Assembly (NCBI GenBank): GCA_963970005.1
Contig: CAXAMN010021224.1
Span: 3,921-67,920 of the forward strand
DNA length: 64,000 bases
From: Durusdinium trenchii
Taxonomy: Eukaryota > Sar > Dinophyceae > Suessiales > Symbiodiniaceae
Direction of reading: 5' to 3'
Shown one piece after another: positions 12,901 through 24,900 of this stretch. A program made the position numbers and the translations under genes. A model generated the notes under the pieces. That model made no database searches. It had not been told where the DNA came from and was given only the letters and a program-made list of their open reading frames with translations. Each line of letters starts with the position of its first letter. Within the stretch, counting starts at the first letter, position 1.

Positions 12901-15900
12901 TTGGGAATTGAGAGCTGGCACTGGGGCGTGAAGTGACATCATGTTTGATCATGGTGAAGAATTGGACCAATTCACCTCCTGATCTTGTGCAATTCTTCAT
13001 GTTGAGACCCCAAAGTGTCGGATCCACCTCACTTCCTTCTCCTTTCAACACCTGTGCCCTCGGACATTTCTCCGTTCGGAGATGGCGGCTGAGGCAGGAG
13101 ATGACCGAAGTGGAGAGGCCGGGGGTGTATCGCTCGCGGCGCCCTCGTCGCCGCCACGTCAGATGAGTCACCGGCGCCATCGTCGGAGTCGAGGCGCCAG
13201 CGAGGAGGGTGGTGTTCGACAGCACTAGACGGAGCAACAAGCGGGGTGGTTCCGTGGTGAAGAGATCGAAGAGTCCACGCACCCATCGGCTTAGGAGACT
13301 TTTGATTCTCTCCTTGTCCAGGAAGACCACTGCCAGGACCTTCCCAGTGACCTCTTCAGAATTGATCAGTGACCTTTTTGAAGACCTAAGTGACCTCATT
13401 CTGGGATCTCAAAAGGTCACTGGGAAGGTCCGGGTGTTTGGATGATTTTGATAGTTTGATTGTTCTACCTACCACTGTTGGAGGACTCCCAAACCAGCCC
13501 AGCCACCTAGAGAGGCGCGCGACGCTGCGGCGAATCGCCCGACGGAACCAGCAGCGCCTGGCGCGGTTGGAGGAGGGCGAGCTCTAGATCGAGGCGAGGG
13601 CCTGGCCGGGAAAGAGGCGGGGCGAGAAGGCAGCGGAGTTCAGAAGCCAACTGCTCAGTCTCACGAGGAGGACCTGAATTCCAAAGACTTGATAGATGAG
13701 CGTTTGTTGCAGGATTGCTTGACTTCCCGGTGCGCGTTCGATTGCGACCAGAGTGGCTCTGGTGCTTGCGCTCCCACTGCCTCGCACAGGTGGCGCAGAA
13801 GTGCCGAGCCACTGCGTGCTTGCCCTTTTGGCCAGGAGTGAAAAAGCATGGTGCGAGAGCTATCAGCTGTGGCCAGGTCCTAGCAGTGTTTGTCTCACAG
13901 TGGGGAGGAGCCTGCAAGATTATCGAGTCTTTTTTAGAGTATTCTTGGTCGGACCGTAAAGACTGCGTGGGATGACGCAATTGAGGTGATGTCCATTTTC
14001 CGACCCAGTTGCGTCAGTTGCGGTGGAGGCTGATCACGGCAGGTCCGTGGGACCGGTCGGACCAACGGTGAAGCGAACCGAGCGAACCGGGTGGAGGGCC
14101 AGGCTGCCCGGGCTCGGGCTTGGGAGGGCCATCGCCTGTCGCCATGCTCGGTAAGTCACCAGAAAGCTTGAGCTCGACCAACTCGTCTTCCCAAGCTCGC
14201 GTGAAAGACACCCACCCCCTCGCGCTCGCGTCGCTCCCACCGCGGTCGCCGAGTGCTCCGCCGAGGTCTGCCGTGCCCTCTGGGTCGCTGGGCGGAGCAC
14301 GACGGCTTCAGTGAGTGCTCCGAGTGCCCAGTGGGCCGTGTGGGGCTGAAGGTGCCGGGTGCGGAGAGATGGGGAGAGGTGAGCTGGACAGGACCAGGTC
14401 CAAGAAATAGGGTTACTCAATTTGAATGTAGACCGTTTGATGAATGACCCTTTTCACCTCCTACCATTTGACGTCTTGACATGAAGGGATTTTGATCAAC
14501 AGTCTACAGTAGGCCACGAAAGGCAGCCTCTCTAGAACTGGGATCATTGGAACAACAGGGATGAGTGATTTGTCAGAACCCCCAGAGAGATGAGAAAGCC
14601 GAAAGCCTTGGTCACCAACCGCTAGTCATCCGATAACACGGCAGGTTCCATTAGGCATCACACACATTGCCAATCTCTCTTCTCCCTGTACAGCTTTTGA
14701 CTGATAGAACCACTCGGTCAGATGATACTGTATTTTTTGAGTAGGGTAGCAGAAGGCAGTCATGTCATGTTCTCCTCCCAGATGGTGGGACTGGACAGTT
14801 TGCTTCGGGCCACTTGATGTGGGTTGTATGAGAGTATTCAAAGCTGCAGTCAGAGGAGACGGCTTCTGAAAGGACACCCTCAGACTCACGGATACATGGA
14901 AGTTGAACATGGCCTTTGGGAAGACGATTCTCCCCTAGAAACAGGGTAGGATGATACCACGGAACCGTGTGATGTGGTCACTTGGAACCGGAGTTCGATC
15001 CTATTAGCTGGTCGTTACTAACAAAACTAGCTTAGTAAGTCTGCTAACCATGGTCATTACTGTAGACGTTATATACTATATATATATAAGTAGGCTAACC
15101 TCACTTGTAATGTTGGCTATCTAAGTTTAGCTGGTGCGACCACTTCTCCCCAGAGTCCGACCAGCAGGGTCGCAAAACGTCCTTCCGCCACAGGCGGGTC
15201 AGTCCTTGCTGGACGAGGCTTGTAGTGAGTGCCCAGCTGGAAAGAGCAGTACGCCACCTGGCGCAGTCCGTCCATTGGGGTCAAACGCTCTGGCCGGCCA
15301 GCCGCAGGGCCACCCCCCTGAAGATGTCAAGAAAACACGATGGCTGAAAGAGAGGTTACTGTAAGTGCACTCTTCAGGGGTACCTAAGGGATAGTCTATA
15401 GGGTTCTCAACCTCTGTTGGGATGGCCACGCCAAGTTACTTTCCAAAAGATGGCGGCGCTTGGAGGTCAGGTCGCTCCCGCGAGAAGAACCCTCACGGGA
15501 CATCCATGCGAGATTTGCTGCAGATCCTTATACCACCAAGTTCAGACAGATCAACTCCGCAAACTTTTACTTGGGCAAACAGCAACTGAGCCATAAAGTC
15601 ATGAAGTCCCTCCAAACTCCGCACCTTTACCACGCTTGACCCTTCACGTTTGGGCTCAAACACCTTTCCTGGAATCTCAGAAGCTAGCTGGACCGGTGCT
15701 GTCACGGCTGCCTGGGGTCTGCTTCACCTGTGATGTTTAACTTGGTGTACACCTTCCAAATCAACACCCCACTTCCGGGTGTACGACTTCAAGACCTCTT
15801 CAAGACCACCCCTACCATGCCCCTTATCGACTTCCTTTTTTGAATTGGTCGGTTGGTCCGACGTGCTCACAAAGGCTTGGTGGCCTCACCTGCTTCGGCT

Positions 15901-18900
15901 GCACTGCTGGCTCCTGGTCCTCAACAGGCGATTTGCTCCCGTTTGGTTCGACGACGACTTGGGATATGTCGTTCTTTGATTTGCAAAATCAGGGATACAC
16001 CGGGCACATCACCCTCCAATTGAAACTCCAAACTGCAAACACATCATGTAGAAAACAATCTCTTGCTGAGTGAGCGTCATTGGATTTAGCGAACTCGACG
16101 GATTAAGCCAATTGAACGCATTTGTTGGGAGTTTACGAAATCGCCTTCAGACCGAAATGCGGCTACATCTGTGATAACTTCTGCATTTTTGCAGAATGGA
16201 GTGGTGCAGTGGTGGGTATAAGTGATCATGACTGGGGTTGATGTGGGTTGATCCTGACTTAGTCAATGAACTTTGCTCTCATGTCCGTGCCACATCACGG
16301 AGTCTCCCGTGCCACCTTGGATTATCCCAGGATCCGTCATCACTGGCAGCAGAAGTGAAGCGTCTCGAGTGTCTTCGCTATGGGAGTGATCCAAAACGGC
16401 CTAGAGGATTGGTCTAGACATGTCTAGACTATATATCCATGAACGATACAGCCATCAAATCTCTCATGATTGTGAATTCTATTTGTCTATGAGCTGATTT
16501 GAGGTGCGTCTGCGGGGTGTTTCCGGTGGAAAACCGCTGGGACCCTTTTTCGGGACCGGGCGAGCCGCTAAACTCTGTGAACCGTTCACTCCTGCACCAG
16601 GCTCGGACTGCCAGCCTTGCCCCAGCGGACGCTGGAGCGACGCCGTGGAGGCCGAGTCTGAGGACGTCCTGCGAGGATTTCATCGATTCTCCCTGTGAAG
16701 GGTCCCACTTCGTGCTCTGCGAACTTCCGGATGGAGTCTGGGGGATGTCCGGATGGAGTCGGAGGGAGTCTGGGAGATGTAGAAACTGGTTTGCTGCAAC
16801 ATCTGGGTCCGCTCCAACGCAGACCTCCCGGTGAATACAACCACCTGGAGGCCACCGCCCAAGCGGCCTGCCAGTGGTGTGCGGCCGGGCGTCCGGGAGC
16901 CGAAGGGAGACGAAGGGTGGTAGGAAGCAAGACCTATGGGGGGGGAAGAGTGTTTTGTACGTATGGCGTTGAACTGAAGGTTTATTCCCAAAAACAAAAA
17001 GGTTTCAGGTTTGCGTTGTTCTTTTATGAACCTGAGGGTTTCAGGGCTGCCTTCTCCATCCCGGACAAACACACCACACCACCGTCCAACGGACCACTGC
17101 GTCCTTTCGGACTCCGTCAGCGAAGCCTTCGGGATGCGTCGCGTCGGGGAGTGAAACCAGCGGGTCGGCGGCGGCTTTAAGCAGCGCGCGGAGCTGGAAG
17201 GAACGAGGACTCCACGGTGGGGTCTGAGCTCCTCCTTTGGAGCAGCTCTTTTGGTGCTGTTCTGAAGGCTCCGGAGGAGGACAGCACCTTTCGGAGGGGC
17301 AGATTGGAGCATTGTCCCTGCGAAGTCCCTGGTGTTCCCGGTGCATCGTTCGGTGTCCCGGTCAACGGGCGGAAGCCCTTCACGTCGATGAACGGGCGCT
17401 GAGAGCTGAAGCTGGGAATCCCATCGGCTAAACCGGCCGATGGACTCCGCTGGACCTGGTACTGGTCGAATACTTTGAATCTATAAATCCTGAGTAAAAC
17501 CATGGTTGTAGCTTGGGGTTTCGATCTTCGATCCCTTCTTCACCAATGGGTTGGACTCTTTGGGCTGCAGAGTCTTAAGGTTTTGGTGCAAAAAGACCCA
17601 GATGAGTAAAATCCTTGGTAAAACAATCGTTGTCCGGTCAAAGCCATTCAATGAAATGGGTCAAAAAGCCATCAACACCTTTCAACAGGTCTGGCCATGA
17701 CCTTTTAGCAGAGGCCACACGGAGGCGGCACCGGAGCATCGCTTCCGAGGCTTCAGTGAGCTGCAAGGCGCCAGTGGCTCTGCGGTCTGCGAGTCCTGTG
17801 CCGCCCGGATGAGATCTGGAATGGGTGGAGCGCTGAGGGCCTGGCGCGTGTGACCTGAGCGCGCGTCCAGTGAATTCGTGTGACCTCTGGCGGGGTGGGA
17901 CTTTCCTTCAAAAGAGTGGGGTTATGGAAGAGTGGGGGCCTCATTTCAGGATGAAGGAGTGTAGTGTAGCATCAGAGTTGCATCTTTGGAGGGGATGATT
18001 TGAAGAGTTGTTTTGAGATGTTTTGAGTGTTTTCGTGTTGCAGGACAATCGATGTCCATCAGTCCATCTCAACGTTTCGACCGGACTGTAGGACTGTAGT
18101 CCAACAATTTGCCAGAAGTTCTTGGTCATGGTGTCATGCATCTTCATGCCTTTTTCAAAAACGTGTCAACCGTACCCCTACCCCTTTCCGGGGTGTTGTT
18201 TGGACCCTAAGGAGAGTGTGTCGTTTTTCAGAATCTTTAAACACCCCTTACCTAGCCACCAATTGGCACCCCTGCTGAACTCCTGGTTTCCACTAAGATG
18301 AGTACGTTCCGAAGATGAGTACCAGATAGACTCCTCTTCAGCAAGTGGACTCGTCGGGTGTCACCACGTCGCCCCCGGACCACGCCACGAAGCCGCCGAA
18401 GGCGCCCGGCCGCTGGAACGACCAGCCGGGGCAATCCGTGGCTTGGCACCAAGGCCGATATACTGTACTACAATATATATATATATGCTGTATATACATA
18501 TACAACCCGTTTGACTAGGGGTTTGGAGTATATTTTGTGGTCCCAAATAGACCCACAAATTGGACACCAACAGTGAAGTTCCTTTGTTCTTGGATGTTTG
18601 GGAAATACTTGGTCAGATCAGATGTGGTGCAGTTCCAGGTCTCCCACCCTCCAATCCAAGCACCAGCAATCCCAGTCAAACCCTGGGGATGCGCAGAAGA
18701 ACCTGGTCTGACGAGGTATGTTTTGACCAACTCTTCTGGGAAGTGCCAAGCAGGGCAAGAGCCAAGATATGCCTAGAAGGGATCCGAAAGGGAGACATTT
18801 TTCCGCTGAAGACCTTTGAACTTTCTTACTGAACGGTAGCTGGACCCTTCCAGCATCCGACTTTCTGGAAGCATAAAGTACACGCCTTCGGAGGATTCAA

Positions 18901-21900
18901 CTTGAATTCAACGCATGACCTGACAGAGCTCCTGCAGATTCCCTCGTCGAATCACAACTCTGCGAGGCCTGTGGCAACTGCACCGCGGGGCGTTTTCTGG
19001 CGACGTGGCTCGGCGGGGCGTTGGTGCACTTCCTTCTGAAGTCGGATGAAGGAAAGCCCAGGACGTTTTGCTTTGGAGTCGGACGCTATAGCGCTGTATA
19101 CCTCAAAAAGTAAGTCCTTGGAAGAGGAGGGTGTTCACTTTCCATGTTATTTTTTGGATGAAACTCCATTTTGGGTCTGCAGCTAGGCAGTTCTCTTTGT
19201 GCCCCGTGGACCACACTGGGAACTTCAGGCCTGGTGCTACAGCAGCCGAGCAATGCCAGGCCTGTGGCAAAGGCCAGGGGCGACAGCAGTGGACGGAGTG
19301 GCGACAAGCGAGCTGTGACATTGCTATGACAACCTTAGAAGTTGTTCTCTCTAGCAATACCCTAGAAGTCCAAAGACTATTTTTGGCACCACCCAGCTAA
19401 AGGACATTCCTCTTTGGGTCTTCCAAACACCCCGTTTTAAATGGTCTTTGACTTCCAGGGAAGATCCATTCCCTGGGACTTGTCATGGTTACGTCTACGT
19501 GGATGGATTTCACGGCAGACTCAGAGGATATGAGTCTTCCGGTCTGACCCAACCGGCGGGTGCTTTTGCAAACGCAGGCAGGGAGTGTAGTGGGAAGGAA
19601 GACATCCCTACACAGATCCTGCCCAGTTCTGAGACCTGAGATGAGTTTTTGGCCCAGCACCGGAGATCAGCTGTAGGAGTCTTTTTTCTTTTGACTCCTC
19701 CATCTGGTCAATGGGGTACCTTGGCTTCAGATGTGCTGTGCTTCGGTCTAATTTTTTTTCCCGAGGAGGTCGGGTGGTCTTCTCCTGGGAGTCCCGACTT
19801 TCTTGTGGAGGTCGGGGTTGGAAGTCCGCCTGGAGCTTCCCCACCGAACTTGATCCCCTAGCAGATCACGAACCTTTCTAAAAGATCCTGGTGGAGGATC
19901 CCCTAGCAGTGTTTCCCTGGTTCGCAGCTTCCCAGGACCTGTTAGCAGATCACTTCCGATTTCTCATGACGTCCTCCCTCCGCCAGGCCGTGCGAGTGGG
20001 CCTGGCGCCTTTGAATGCTCGGACTGCGCGCCGGGCCGTGGCTGGGACGAGACGCTGGTGGCAGATGTTGGCAGGTTCCAGTTGAGGGATGGGGGAGTCT
20101 TTCGGTCCGGATGGAAGTCTTTCGGTCCGGATTCATTGGGGGTGTGGGGGCTGAAGGGTGGCTGGAGGTGTGCGGTGAAAGTCCTTTCCGGATCATTTAA
20201 GGTCATGCACCCAACGAGACCTCCGGTGCCTGCATCATGTGCAGCGCAGGGCGCTACGCGCAGGCGCGGAGTGTGTAGAGCCGAAGCTGCGGTTCAACGG
20301 GATCAGATGGCAGGTGTGGTGTGGTGTGGTGTGGTGTGGTGTGGTGTGTGGGCACTTGAGTCTCTGGTGGAACCGAAGGAGTCCAAGCGTCACCCAGTGG
20401 CGCCAAAACCGAGTAGCAGAATGTGGAATTGAACTGCATGAATCATTTGAACCATATCAAAAAGCACCATCCGCAACATTCAAGTACAGAAGCGTTCTGC
20501 TTTTATCCAAGATCCACTTTTAGGTCGATGCTGAGACACTACCCTCACCATGCAAGGAGGAAAGTCATTGATATAACAGTGGTACGTCCTGGCACGTCCT
20601 GGCACGTCCAGCTGGACATCAGGAGGCCCTGAGCAGCAGCTGCAGCTCTTGCCCTGCTGGAAGGTTTAGTGAAGAGCTGGGAGCCAGCCAGCAAGAGGCA
20701 GGGAAAGGAGTTGGAAGAACAGAACGAAATGGGTGGTGAGGGCCTCCAACCGAGATCCAGCATGGCTGTGTGTGGCCGGTCCCGAGCGACCTAATGGACT
20801 CTTGATTCATAAACCCCTTCCGTATGCGAAGGGGTTTTACGATCCAAATGGAGGAGGTTATTCATCAAACAGAGTCTACATTGGTCCACCCACTCCAGAG
20901 ATAAGCCCAAGACATCGACCGTGCGGAGGCCGGTCTTGGGAAACCACCACCTGTTTGGTCTTGGGATTTCATGGTCCTCCAACCGGGCTATGCCATGGAC
21001 TTGAAAGTAATTGTTTCAGGGAGTATGTACGCAGTACATATTTTGTGGATAGATGTTACATATACAGTGCCTCACCCCAAAAACGTGTCTCTTCATAGTA
21101 AGAGGTGTTTGTTGACCACCGCTCGTGGGTCCTGGTATATGTGTATATGCTTGTTATCCCAGCAAAACAGTCACTTTGCATCTCAAGAAAAAATCTCGGC
21201 TCGAGCGCCCGCTCGGTCCTAGCTAAGCACTCGCCCTTCGTTTGGTCAATTTGGCCTTTGCACTGGACTGCTGTTGAGGAGGTCTGGACCTGTGCCTGCC
21301 CTCTCGTCCAAGGTGTGAAAGGCCCTTCTGTGGCTGATAACTGGAGTTGCATCCTCAGCCCTGCAGGCTGAATCAGCCGCTGTGACCGAAGTGGCCAGAA
21401 GGAGGCTAACGCTATATCGAGGAGACAGTGTATGAACCAAGACACTGAGGTGGAAGAACTCGCCTTAGAAGTTGGCCAACTCCGGATCCGGGTCTCGCGT
21501 CGCGAAGGCTACGGATCGACTCCTCTGCGTGTGGGTGCATCCTCTTCCACTTCTACATCTTCACAGCTCCCCAGCTCGGGTGCCCTTGCAGGCCTTCGGG
21601 CCACCGAGCCAGAGGCTCACACAGATCTGGCTAGCATCCTTTCCTGGTCAGAAGTTGGTGAGGACCCGTCGACATCTGGGCCGTGGACTCGGGAGTGGTT
21701 TGAAGCTCTGGCTAGGGCGGACTCGCCTACCACATTGAAAGAGTTGGACCTCTCCCCTATCTCGCACTTGATCTCACGTCTGAGGACTACCAGTGCGGGG
21801 TGGGATCCTGAAGCTCGCTTGGCTCGAGCGCTGAGGGCTGGTGTCTTGGCTAGGCACTGGCTGGACAATCGGCCACTGACGGCCGCCAACATTGGGGGAC

Positions 21901-24900
21901 CTACTTTGCCCTCCAAGTTCTTCATTGTGCTCAAGGCCGGACCTGGCCTATCACCTGGGTGGACAGGGGATTATACTACCTACTTGGCACAGGTCTGGGC
22001 CTGGGACAGTGAGCCAGGCCTTTGCATCCAGAGCTGAAGCTGACGCCTACCTGCTTGGCGCCCAAGAGCCATGGCCTCCGCTTCTGGAGCGCCGCCTATG
22101 GCAGAGCAGACCCTGAGAGCCCTGTTGAACGACACCCCATCAACAGGGCCCTTACCCGGTCCTTCTCGAGAAGATGGAACGGGTTTGAGAGCTTTAGGCA
22201 CTCTCGTACGAGTGCGCACTGGGGGTTTCATGGTTGCTCTGCCAGACCTGGCAGAAGTCGCAGAGGTCCTTCTATCCCTCACCACAGAGGAGGGAGAAGA
22301 CGATCAAGTGGCTACCTACACCACCGATGTGTACATGGAAACTGTCCGTGGCCGCGGACTTCCCGCAGGTCCATGTTTGCTTGCCGATGTGCCTTGGATG
22401 TTTGCTAAGCACTTCAGGAAAGGGCACCCACTGAGGAATCCATCTGCCTACGAGGTTTTGCGCTTTACTCACGAAGGTGCTCCTTGTCGCCCTCGGCGTT
22501 CCGCCCTGCTGGCAAGTTCATAGCAGTGGATCCACGAGATCATGGACGACGACACTGCAGGCGACTACGTGACTGGAGACGACGAGATGTGGCCCACAGA
22601 ATCTGTTTTGCCTCCGAGTGGGGTGCAGCAGGAGGAGGAGGTCTCCCTTCTCCAGCAGCGGATCACTCAACTCGAAGCAGCGCTCCAGTCACAAGCCGCC
22701 TCGCCACTACATGGGGGGGCTCAAGTTGTTCAGCCGCCTCCTCCTCCCAACCGAGGCGTCCTGTTTGGCGGTGTTCAAACCATCTCACCACAAGCTGGTC
22801 CACAGGATGCCGTCGAAAGGCTCAGAGCATTAGCTGGCGTGGCTCCGGTTCGACTGGGGGCGCACGAACGTGCAGTGCGAGAACAGCGGCCAGAGAAGAT
22901 CCTGGAATCCTCGCAGCAAGAGGCGGGGTTGGAGGCAGCAGAACCTGCAGAGCTGGAGGAAGGCATCGCAGATCTGGAACTGGCGTTGACCGACCCACTT
23001 CAGAGGATGCTTGCCCTGCAAATGAAGCAGATTGCTATGTTGGCGCGGCAGCAGCAACAGCGTCAGACCTCCGACCCATTGACAGCCGCTTTGTCTGGAA
23101 GTTCCGATGGGCAAAGCGCGGGCAGCGGCAGCGTCAAAGGTTGCTTAGCTCGCGAAGCTTATCTGAAGCTGATGCAGGATCATGGAAAGGTCGCCTTGGC
23201 CGTCATGGAGCACGCCTCTCGGGAACTGGGCATCGAGCACAGTCAAGTGGGGCCGGGGCTCATGAAAGAATACATGGAGAAGAAATGCCCATTAGGCGAC
23301 AATCGGCTCCTGATCCAACAGGCGTATCTATGGGCCTTTGCTTGGGAGACGGGGTTCCGCACGAACAATGTCGTTCTGATGGGAGTGGCCAGTCACGGCC
23401 TTCTATTCATCGATCAAGCGGCCGTGGACTATGGTCGCACCAATCTCGCTTGGCTATTGACAGCCTTGCCAGAACCACAGTTCAGCATTGTTCAAAGGAA
23501 TCGGCATCGGCAAAGCTTGACCCCGTTCAGCCGCCTTGCGGCGGCCAGCTGGGTGGGAGCAAACTTAGCCTTCATGAGAGGCCTCGATTGCCTCGAAACA
23601 AAAATCAAGGGGGCGAACAATTTCACCCTCTCGAAAGAGGCGAAGGAAGCTGGCGACGAGACCACCCCAGCTACAAAGAAGGCTCCTTGGAAGCCCAAGA
23701 AGAAGAAGGAAGAAAACGAGCAGAGCTGAAGCCCACAGCCCGCAGAACCTCACATCCATCCCCGAACCTGTGCTCTCCTTTGCCGTCCTCTTCTATGCCA
23801 GAGCAGAGGGATTGCCTCCCTACTGCTTCCCACGGACGGGGGGAGCGCAGGGGCTGGGTCGATGTGACTTCCATTGGTGAGGTAAGGGCAAGTGGGAGCA
23901 GCATGAGTCAGTTGAGGGAAAAGGCTCTCCACGCTGAGTCAGGGGCGGCTTTGAAGCCTCAGATTCATGGAGCCACCTTTCCTCATTGAGTTGGTTTTAG
24001 CCTCCCTGAAGACCGCGCATTCCTGCCCAAAGCTGGATTGGTTCATTAGGAGAAGCTTGGAGCCTTGCCGCACCGTTTTACCTCAGGGTCGCCCATGAAG
24101 TGACCTGTGGCCGTGTCCCCCACCTAGCAGTGGTTGTTGGACACCAGCCAACTTAGTTTCTCCTCGCCGCAGACGGCGACAGAGGTTCTATCGAACACGA
24201 GCTCTTTGCTTGCAGCATTTGGTCATCACCCTTAACTGGCTGAGCCTTGGTTGCAGCAGCTCGCCTCCTGCTCATGCTCGGGTCGGACACCCGATTTCAG
24301 AGGCGCAGCATAAGATGCTTGAACGCCTTGAGGACCTGGTCGGCTACTCTCTGAAAGGAGAGGATGTGTCCTTTGACTCCCTAGGCCGAGCCGGAGAGAA
24401 GCTAAGCAAATTGAGTGCACTTTCTTTTTCTTTGCACGAGTCTGCTGGTTCGTTTGATCTGGTTGATATTGAGAGTTTTTTAAGATCCATTCATGAGTCG
24501 TTTGATGCATATTCAAAACCACGTGCTGCAGCGACTCGACATGCTGACCACCCTGCGGAAGAGCCTGTGGAGTCAGACAGTGGACCTCAAGATGTCCCTC
24601 GCCCGACGAGGCCTGAGGTCAGAGTCCCGACGAATGCCTGCTCAGCAAAACCTGTTGTTGCTAGCCGCATCAAGTGGAAACTTGCCCCCTCATTTGATCC
24701 TCGCCCTTTTCTAAGTGATGATATAGTGAGGCAGGCCTTTGAGGACCCTGACGTCCTACGAAAGCCGGAGAGCTCTTGGCCTCGGATGGGAAAGGCAAAA
24801 GTCCACGCCACTCGAGACGAGATCCTCGCCCTACCTGCGAAGTGGGACGCCCTTGGAGCGTGCCAGTTGGTTGAAAAGCATTCATTTCGTTTGGAGGAGA

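Larger units (their letters stand above)
5813..14265 (+). other. Gene 1 intron 5 (8.45 kb) containing a nested FKBP gene
   Basis: The phase-1 Cys split between exon 5 and exon 6 argues that these two exons are joined, which makes this an 8,453-bp intron. It contains the FKBP-type gene at 7439-13587 on the same strand, an AAAGACTCAAGAC hairpin at 8547-8597, a CT run at 9652-9667 and a dispersed GTTCGTAGC-type repeat at 10,925-11,030. I see no gene between 5.9 and 7.4 kb. Confidence 0.6.

Noticed and set aside
17217-17402. Possible extra gene 1 exon (HCPCEVPG or CSRCIVRCPG readings)
   Set aside because: Both frames break the CxxCxxG spacing, and exon 9 joins exon 10 directly with an exact Arg codon (C+GC) and correct spacing.
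19448-19639. Module-like reading PAGAFANAGREC
   Set aside because: Exons 13 and 14 join in phase with a perfect module at the junction, leaving no room for it.
22484-23989. 501-codon open frame over the Gag-like ORF
   Set aside because: It overlaps the 395-codon Gag-like frame throughout, is Arg/Ser-rich with no motif, and looks like a frame shadow of GC-rich coding DNA.
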